A stretch of DNA of 64,000 nt. Source: an uncultured Clostridia bacterium (lineage in GTDB: Bacteria > Bacillota > Clostridia > UBA1381 > UMGS1253). A program made the position numbers and the translations under genes. The notes below the pieces were generated by a model, which worked only from the letters and a program-made list of their open reading frames with translations, did no database searches and was not told the origin of the DNA. Each line of letters starts with the position of its first letter. Positions within the stretch are counted from its first letter, which is position 1. This document shows positions 58,592-64,000 of this stretch, piece by piece. Location: assembly GCA_934457145.1 (NCBI GenBank), contig CAKSHP010000001.1, positions 124,001 through 188,000 on the forward strand, given 5' to 3'.

Positions 58592-59788
58592 TTATTTGTC
58601 CTGAAGGCAAGCTATACCGGGAAGCTCTTTTCCTTCCAGAAATTCAAGCGAAGCTCCTCCGCCTGTTGAAATGTGGCTCATTTTGCTGCCAAGACCTGCC
58701 TGGTTAACCGCAGCAACGCTGTCACCGCCGCCGATAATTGTTATAGCGTCCAAATCAGCAAGCATCTGTGCAATAGCGTTTGTGCCTTTTGCAAATGTGG
58801 GCATTTCAAACACGCCCATAGGTCCGTTCCAAACAACTGTTTTTGCGTCTTTTAATGCGTCTTTGAAAAGCGCAATTGTTTTTTCGCCGATGTCTAAGCC
58901 TTCCCAGTCTGCTTCTATGTGACCTGCATCAACTGTTTTGTGCTCTGCATCGTTTGAAAATTCCTTTGCAACAACCGTGTCAACGGGGATTAAAAGCTCA
59001 ACGCCTTTGTCCTTAGCCTTTTGCATCATATCTTTTGCGTAGTCTATATAATCTGCTTCAAGAAGCGATTTTCCGACTTCATAGCCTTTTGCTTTCATGA
59101 ATGTGTAAGCCATACCGCCGCCGATAATAAGCTTGTCAACCTTCTCTAAAAGATTGTTTATAACAGATATTTTGGAAGAAACTTTGCTGCCGCCCAGAAT
59201 AGCAACACAGGGTCTTACCGGATTGTTTACGGCATTGCCCAGAAATTCAAGCTCTTTTTCAATAAGAAAACCTGCAACGGCAGTGTCAAGATAATCCGTA
59301 ACGCCAACGGTTGAGCAGTGTGCTCTGTGTGCGGTACCGAAAGCATCGTTTACAAATATTTCTGCCAGAGAAGCGAGTTCTTTGCTGAAGGTTTCAACAT
59401 TTTTGGTTTCTTCTGCTCTGTAGCGGGTGTTCTGAAGCAATACAACATCGCCGTCTTTCATTTCGGCAACTGCTTTTTTAGCGTTTTCGCCGACAACATT
59501 GTCATCAGCTGCAAAAACAACTTCTTTTCCGAGCTTTTCGGAAAGGCATTTTGCTACAGGCGCTAATGAGAGTTCGGGTTTGGGTTCGCCTTTGGGTTTT
59601 CCCATATGAGAGCAAAGTATTACTTTTGCGCCTTTTTCAATTAAATATTTAATTGTGGGGAGCGCACCGAGTATTCTTGTTTCGTCGGTAATGTTTTGGT
59701 TTTCATCGAGCGGTACGTTAAAATCGCAGCGTACCAGCACTTTTTTACCGGTTACATCAATGTCTTTAACAGTTTTTTTGTTAAGCAT
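58592..59788 (-). CDS. pgk: Phosphoglycerate kinase
   Basis: Makes ATP from 1,3-bisphosphoglycerate. 398 aa. The N-terminal domain has VRCDFNVPLDENQN and LILCSHMGKP-type motifs (ILCSHMGKPKG). The nucleotide domain has AILGGSKVSSKI and GGGMAYTFMKAKG, and the C-terminus has SHISTGGGASLEFLEGKELPG. AGAGGTG lies about 7 bases before the ATG. It leads the pgk-tpiA-gpmI run; gapA, which usually comes first, is not here. Confidence 0.97.
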   Translation of the reverse strand: MLNKKTVKDIDVTGKKVLVRCDFNVPLDENQNITDETRILGALPTIKYLIEKGAKVILCSHMGKPKGEPKPELSLAPVAKCLSEKLGKEVVFAADDNVVGENAKKAVAEMKDGDVVLLQNTRYRAEETKNVETFSKELASLAEIFVNDAFGTAHRAHCSTVGVTDYLDTAVAGFLIEKELEFLGNAVNNPVRPCVAILGGSKVSSKISVINNLLEKVDKLIIGGGMAYTFMKAKGYEVGKSLLEADYIDYAKDMMQKAKDKGVELLIPVDTVVAKEFSNDAEHKTVDAGHIEADWEGLDIGEKTIALFKDALKDAKTVVWNGPMGVFEMPTFAKGTNAIAQMLADLDAITIIGGGDSVAAVNQAGLGSKMSHISTGGGASLEFLEGKELPGIACLQDK

Positions 59789-59886
59789 AAAAAAACACCT
59801 CTTTATTAAAATTATTTGTAATACATTTAAACGCAGTACAAATCAGAACAAAACCATATAATATACATTTTGTCCATACATTATAT

Positions 59887-59915
59887 ATTCTACACTATTT
59901 TCGGGATATTTTCAA
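59887..59915 (-). promoter_or_regulatory. Promoter of pgk
   Basis: TTGAAA (59910-59915), 17-base spacer, TAGAAT (59887-59892) on the minus strand. The leader to pgk is about 95 bases. A nearby TATAAT-like stretch has no matching -35. Confidence 0.65.
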
Positions 59916-60237
59916 GCATTATATTTAAAAAACTTAAAAAATAATGTAAAAATTTATATTTTGCGGGAATGTTTTTTTGTTAATTTTATATTATTATGAC
60001 AGGCGGCGGGAAAAATAAAACGATTTTTTGAAAGATTCGGCAAAAGAAATTCGAAAAAAATGCAATTGTTTTTCCGAAAAATGACTGACGGCGAAAGTTT
60101 CTAAAAAATTATTGAATTTTTAACATTTATCGGACTTGGTTGCTGTAAAAATTAAAAATATTGCAAATTTTTTTGGTTTTTCGAAAAAAATGCAACACTT
60201 TTTTTAAAAAATTTTTCAAAATAAAAACAAGTAGTAG
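59916..60237. other. AT-rich divergent spacer with a 16-bp direct repeat
   Basis: No gene is visible between pgk and the permease promoter. The exact 16-mer TTCGAAAAAAATGCAA occurs at 60050-60065 and again at 60180-60195, 130 bases apart and upstream of the permease promoter, so it may be a regulator binding site. Otherwise A/T tracts. Confidence 0.55.
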
Positions 60238-60266
60238 TTTACAAACGGTGAAAAATATGTTATAGT
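60238..60266 (+). promoter_or_regulatory. Promoter of the sugar permease operon
   Basis: TTTACA (60238-60243), 17-base spacer, TATAGT (60261-60266). The roughly 130-base leader contains an inverted repeat AAATGCA-TAACG-TGCATTT (60316-60334) that could be an operator. Confidence 0.75.
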
Positions 60267-60400
60267 ATTTTATGAAAATGTTGTTCGTGCATTTTTTTGT
60301 GCGCGCAAACGGGACAAATGCATAACGTGCATTTATGCGGAAAGTCTTTTTTGCGGCGTGCGTAAACAATTAAATTTTTTAGTATAAAGGAGGAAACATC

Positions 60401-61813
60401 ATGCCCAATGCGGTTAAAAAGGTCGGCATTTTTGAGCCGCCGACGAAACCGAAAATCACTAAAGAAATGAAAGCCAACATGGCAAAATCAGGGCTTGATT
60501 CCGCCGCACAGAAAAAAGCTTTGGAGGAACAGCTGACAGCTGCCAAAGCAAAATATCTTGAAGATATGGCGCAGTGGAATGAAAAACCCCAAACCGAACC
60601 TCAGACGGTTGAAGCATTAAAATCCGAACTTGAGGAGTTTAAGGCTTCTGTTCCGAAGAGAAAGGAAGAAATCGAAAAAACGTATAAAGAAGAGGTTGCT
60701 CATGCAAGCTCACTTGAACCGTTTGAAAGAAAAGTGGCGCTTATGAAAGCGAAAGAAAAGCGTCATAACGCGCTTCTTGATATAAAAGAAGCACACCGCG
60801 TGAAATTTGAAGCGTATGAAAAGGCAACATGTTCATCCGCGCAGATATTTAAGCGCAAGAAGAAAAGCAAAACGCTTGCTGCCATATGGCGCGACAAGTA
60901 TTTGTATTTAATGCTTGTTCCGTTTATTGCGTGGTACGCTGTGTTTCATTATCTTCCTATGTACGGAATCACGATGGCGTTCCGTCAGAAAAAGGCATTT
61001 AAGCCGCAGGAGGCACCGTTTTTATGGGAGGTTGGCAGAGATCCGTTTGAGCATTTTAAAAACTTCTTAACAGGACCTTATTGCTACAGACTTTTCAGAA
61101 ATACAATAGTTATTAACTTAATGAGCCTGGTATTGGGATTCCCGCTGCCGATTATATTTGCGCTTCTTTTAAATGAGCTGCGTTCAAAACTGTTTAAAAC
61201 ATCGGTGCAGACGATTTCATACCTGCCTCACTTTATTTCAAGCGTTGTTGTTGCCGGTCTGGTTACAAACTTCCTTGCACCTTCGGGCTTGATAAACACA
61301 GTTATAAACAATGTATTTAAACCCAGCGAAACGGTTACTACAAATTATATGTTAAAATCCGATTTGTTCAGATGGATATACGTGCTTATGGGACTTTGGC
61401 AGGGCACAGGTTTCGGTTCTATTATCTACACCTCCGCTTTGGCAGGCGTTGACCAGGAGCTATACGAAGCTGCGCACATCGACGGTGCCGGCAGATGGAA
61501 GCAGATGTTACATATTACATTGCCCGGTATTATGCCGACTATTGCAATTATGCTTATCATGCGTCTGGGCGGCTTGCTTAACGTTGGTTATGAAACAATT
61601 ATTCTTTTGTATAAGCCGGAAACATATGAAACGGCCGATGTTATCAGTTCTTATGTGTACCGTATAGGTATCGGCGGTTCAGGCTCCGGTCAGTCTTCAC
61701 CCGACTACAACCTGTCAACCGCAACGGGCTTGTTTAACGCTATTATTTCATTAATACTTGTATCAATTTCCAACACTGTGTCGCGTAAAGTCGGCGAAGT
61801 TGGTTTGTGGTAA
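60401..61813 (+). CDS. LplB-type sugar ABC transporter permease with long N-terminal extension
   Basis: 470 aa integral membrane protein. Six helices start near residue 167 (YLYLMLVPFIAWYAVFHYLP). The ATPase-contact EAA loop is YEAAHIDGAGRWKQMLHITLPG, as in LplB/YtcP-type importers for oligosaccharides. The first ~160 residues are a charged, Lys/Glu-rich predicted coiled coil that such permeases normally lack (they have 15-30 residues before the first helix). AAAGGAGG precedes the ATG. 18 bases before the second permease. No substrate-binding lipoprotein or ATPase gene is next to it, so a shared ATPase (MsmX-type) is expected. Confidence 0.88.
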   Translation: MPNAVKKVGIFEPPTKPKITKEMKANMAKSGLDSAAQKKALEEQLTAAKAKYLEDMAQWNEKPQTEPQTVEALKSELEEFKASVPKRKEEIEKTYKEEVAHASSLEPFERKVALMKAKEKRHNALLDIKEAHRVKFEAYEKATCSSAQIFKRKKKSKTLAAIWRDKYLYLMLVPFIAWYAVFHYLPMYGITMAFRQKKAFKPQEAPFLWEVGRDPFEHFKNFLTGPYCYRLFRNTIVINLMSLVLGFPLPIIFALLLNELRSKLFKTSVQTISYLPHFISSVVVAGLVTNFLAPSGLINTVINNVFKPSETVTTNYMLKSDLFRWIYVLMGLWQGTGFGSIIYTSALAGVDQELYEAAHIDGAGRWKQMLHITLPGIMPTIAIMLIMRLGGLLNVGYETIILLYKPETYETADVISSYVYRIGIGGSGSGQSSPDYNLSTATGLFNAIISLILVSISNTVSRKVGEVGLW

Positions 61814-61831
61814 GAAAGGGGGATATTATAA

Positions 61832-62740
61832 ATGAAAATTAAACGCAGTAAAGGCGAAGTAGTATTTGATACTGTAAATGTCATATTAATGCTTATTGTT
61901 ATAGTTATTACTCTGTATCCTCTGTGGTATGTGCTTATATCATCTTTATCCACACCGACAGCGGTACAGGAGGGTGAAACAATGTTTTTGCCCGTGTTTG
62001 CAAAGGGACAGCTTTTCAACTTTGCAGCATACAAAGAAGCGTTTGAATACCAGGACGGTCTTATTAAATACGCATACGGCAACACGATTTTGTATGCCGG
62101 TGGGGGTACTATAATAAGTATGCTTTTGTCGGTGCTCGGCGCATATCCTTTGTCAAAGAAAAGATTGAAGGGCAGAATGTTCTTTACAATGGTAATGCTT
62201 GTTTCAATGTGGTTCAACGCAGGTATGATTCCTACATACTTAAACCTTAAAAACCTTGGTTTTGAGGATTCGAGAGTCGGTATAATGATCGGATTTGCGC
62301 TTTCCGCGTTCTACGTTGTGCTTATCAGAACATATTTTGAATCAATATCGGATTCTTTGGAAGAATCGGCAAAAATGGACGGTGCAAACGACCTTACAAT
62401 TTTGTTTAAAATATATCTTCCGCTTTCGGTTCCGGCGCTTATGACGGTTGGTCTTTACTACTTCGTTGATAAGTGGAACGCATATTTATGGTCTTCGATT
62501 TTGTTTAAAACAGATAAGAAGATGCCGCTTCAGGTTATCTTAAAGAAACTCGTTGTTGACAGACAGGCGTCAAGCGAATCGGTTGCCAACATGGACAGCT
62601 CGGTGCTTGGCGGCGGAACAAGCAGCGAAACGGTTATTTATGCAACAATTATGCTTGCTGTAATTCCTATGCTTATTATTTATCCGTTTGTTCAGAAGTT
62701 CTTTGTAAAAGGTATCATGGTTGGTTCCGTTAAAGGTTAA
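61832..62740 (+). CDS. YtcP/LplC-type sugar ABC transporter permease
   Basis: 302 aa, six helices, partner of the previous gene. The EAA loop is EESAKMDGANDLTILFKIYLPL. The C-terminal YPFVQKFFVKGIMVGSVKG is the family signature. AAGAAAGGGGG precedes the ATG. Together the two form the membrane channel for a sugar, probably an oligosaccharide or a rhamnose- or uronate-containing one; the substrate is not determined. Ends at a terminator; the third usual gene, an extracellular binding protein, is missing. Confidence 0.9.
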   Translation: MKIKRSKGEVVFDTVNVILMLIVIVITLYPLWYVLISSLSTPTAVQEGETMFLPVFAKGQLFNFAAYKEAFEYQDGLIKYAYGNTILYAGGGTIISMLLSVLGAYPLSKKRLKGRMFFTMVMLVSMWFNAGMIPTYLNLKNLGFEDSRVGIMIGFALSAFYVVLIRTYFESISDSLEESAKMDGANDLTILFKIYLPLSVPALMTVGLYYFVDKWNAYLWSSILFKTDKKMPLQVILKKLVVDRQASSESVANMDSSVLGGGTSSETVIYATIMLAVIPMLIIYPFVQKFFVKGIMVGSVKG

Positions 62741-62756
62741 TAAAAAGTTTTATAAA

Positions 62757-62794
62757 AACTGCCGCAGACTTTTGAGAGTGCGGCAGTTTTTTTG
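62757..62794 (+). terminator. Terminator of the permease operon
   Basis: AAAACTGCCGCA pairs with TGCGGCAGTTTTTTT around the loop GACTTTTGAGAG. Confidence 0.88.
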
Positions 62795-62802
62795 TATCGC
62801 AC

Positions 62803-62831
62803 TTGAAAAGGATATAAAATTATGATACAAT
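62803..62831 (+). promoter_or_regulatory. Promoter of malQ
   Basis: TTGAAA (62803-62808), 17-base spacer, TACAAT (62826-62831). Leader about 55 bases. Confidence 0.7.
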
Positions 62832-62892
62832 ATGAAAATAAAGAAGTTGTTAAATTAAAAAGCGTTTTATCAGAAAGGCAGTGTGAATTAAA

Positions 62893-64000
62893 ATGAAAAG
62901 AGGATCCGGAGTGCTTATGCATATATCGTCGCTTTTCGGCGACTATTCGTGCGGAAGCTTTGGCGAAGAGGCAAAATATTTTATTGATTTTTTATCGGAT
63001 TGCGGTTTCTCGTATTGGCAAGTTTTGCCGTTTTGTATGGTAGACGAATGTAACTCGCCGTACAAATCATATTCGGCATTCGGCGGAAATCCGTATTTTG
63101 TTGATTTAAACGAACTTTATAAAAAGAACCTTTTAACGGCTGATGAATTAAATGACGCGCGTCAGCAAACGCCGTACTCGTGTGAGTTTGTGCGTCTGTA
63201 TCACACAAGATATGAATATCTGGCAAAGGCTGCCGGGCGGTGTGGTTATAAAGAGGAAGTTGAAAATTTTATAAAACAAAATCCGTATCTTGAAAAGTTT
63301 TGCATGTTTATGGCGCTGAAAGATGCAAACAACCAAAAAGCATGGATAGAATGGACAACGGACAAAATAAATGAAGATGTTTTGTTTATGTGGAAATTTA
63401 TTGAGTTTGAATTTTTTGTGCAGTGGAACAAAATAAGAGAGTATGCCAAGGAAAAAGACATAAAAATAATAGGCGATATACCGATTTATGTTTCATATGA
63501 CAGCTGTGACGTTTGGGCAAACAAAAAGCTTTTCTGTTTAACGGAGGACCAAAAGCCCAAGTGTGTTGCCGGAGTGCCGCCGGATTACTTCTGCCCGGAC
63601 GGTCAGCTTTGGGGAAATCCGCTGTATAACTGGGAAGTTATGAAAAAGGACGGGTTTATGTGGTGGAAAGAGCGCCTTGGTCATATGTTTAATATGTTTG
63701 ACGCGGTAAGAATTGACCATTTCAGAGGTCTTGACTCATACTGGAGCGTGGACGCAGGCGAAACAACTGCAAGAAACGGCAAGTGGGTTAAAGGACCGGG
63801 AAAAGATTTTATCGATATGATACATAAAAATTTCCCGGAAAATATGGTTATTGCGGAGGACCTTGGGGAAATCACCGAAAGCGTCCATGAACTTGTTGAA
63901 TACAGCAAATTTCCGGGCATGAGGGTGTTTCAGTTTGGATTTTTCGGCGATTATGATAATTTGCATCAGCCGCATAACTATAAAAACAATTGCATTGCAT
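62893..64000 (+). CDS. malQ: 4-alpha-glucanotransferase (amylomaltase), 3' end outside the window
   Basis: Transfers alpha-1,4-glucan segments between maltodextrins (GH77). The first 369 residues are present of about 490-500. The start MKRGSGVLMHISSLFGDYSCG matches the family, and the ATG at 62893 is the first after an in-frame TGA; the SD is weak. The catalytic nucleophile is D275 in AVRIDHFRGL and the acid/base is E322 in VIAEDLGEI; the third carboxylate lies beyond the end. Conserved IIGDIPIYVSYDS and GQLWGNPLYNW are seen. It suggests glycogen or maltodextrin use by this organism. Confidence 0.95.
   Translation, partial: MKRGSGVLMHISSLFGDYSCGSFGEEAKYFIDFLSDCGFSYWQVLPFCMVDECNSPYKSYSAFGGNPYFVDLNELYKKNLLTADELNDARQQTPYSCEFVRLYHTRYEYLAKAAGRCGYKEEVENFIKQNPYLEKFCMFMALKDANNQKAWIEWTTDKINEDVLFMWKFIEFEFFVQWNKIREYAKEKDIKIIGDIPIYVSYDSCDVWANKKLFCLTEDQKPKCVAGVPPDYFCPDGQLWGNPLYNWEVMKKDGFMWWKERLGHMFNMFDAVRIDHFRGLDSYWSVDAGETTARNGKWVKGPGKDFIDMIHKNFPENMVIAEDLGEITESVHELVEYSKFPGMRVFQFGFFGDYDNLHQPHNYKNNCIA

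Overview
The window comes from a moderately AT-rich low-GC Gram-positive bacterium, most likely an uncultured Clostridia member from a gut or plant-fibre habitat. Support for this includes HprK, a PheB-type ACT protein, a YycI-like protein, a DivIVA-like protein, the rsmG-noc order, strong AGGAGG ribosome sites, many textbook TTGACA-17-TATAAT promoters, and secreted glycan-active proteins with copper-amine-oxidase-type and InlB-type domains. Genus cannot be read from the sequence. No rRNA, tRNA, CRISPR array, phage or insertion sequence was seen. Almost all of the window is core chromosome with islands of carbohydrate use.

Layout. 1-5.7 kb (minus): pheB-hom-lysC (threonine/methionine/lysine entry), then rlmB, then hprK and a PHP phosphoesterase. 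5.8-13.4 kb (plus): divIVA-like, yycI-like, ygiQ, folD, rsmG, then noc, trmK and a Nif3-like gene. 13.5-17.3 kb (minus): PHP protein, ispF-ispD-glmS. 17.6-21 kb (plus): secA and a histidine phosphatase. 21-25.6 kb: sialidase-like protein, a small Xre regulator broken by one base, a lipoprotein, and a GH78 rhamnosidase. 25.8-29.4 kb: a two-gene ABC exporter. 29.7-36.9 kb: a 2400-residue secreted esterase with repeated carbohydrate-binding-like modules, followed by a convergent mgtC-araC pair and an acyl-CoA ligase. 40.5-48.4 kb: rpoB-rpoC on their own promoter. 48.4-53 kb: radC, a divergent Rossmann/LacI pair, a PpiC isomerase and a radical-SAM protein. 53.1-59.8 kb (minus): gyrA, gpmI and tpiA-pgk, with a tandem structured repeat between pgk and tpiA. 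60.2-64 kb (plus): two sugar-type ABC permeases and malQ, cut by the window end.

How the parts fit. The accessory genes point to a plant- or host-glycan lifestyle: secreted esterase, rhamnosidase, sialidase-fold protein, LplB/YtcP-type sugar uptake and MalQ feed the pgk-tpiA-gpmI glycolytic block, with HprK as the carbon-catabolite sensor. GlmS and IspDF supply envelope precursors, SecA exports the secreted enzymes, and PpiC helps them fold.

Most notable: (1) two and a half tandem copies of a ~177-bp intergenic element with conserved hairpins and a possible pseudoknot between pgk and tpiA; (2) an Xre gene whose frame is broken only at an A7 tract; (3) the 2400-residue modular esterase with a helically phased TTGAtA array at its promoter; (4) a ~110-residue hyperacidic tail on RpoB and a ~160-residue charged N-terminal extension on an LplB-type permease; (5) a 152-residue Rossmann-only protein sharing a palindromic operator with a short LacI-type regulator.
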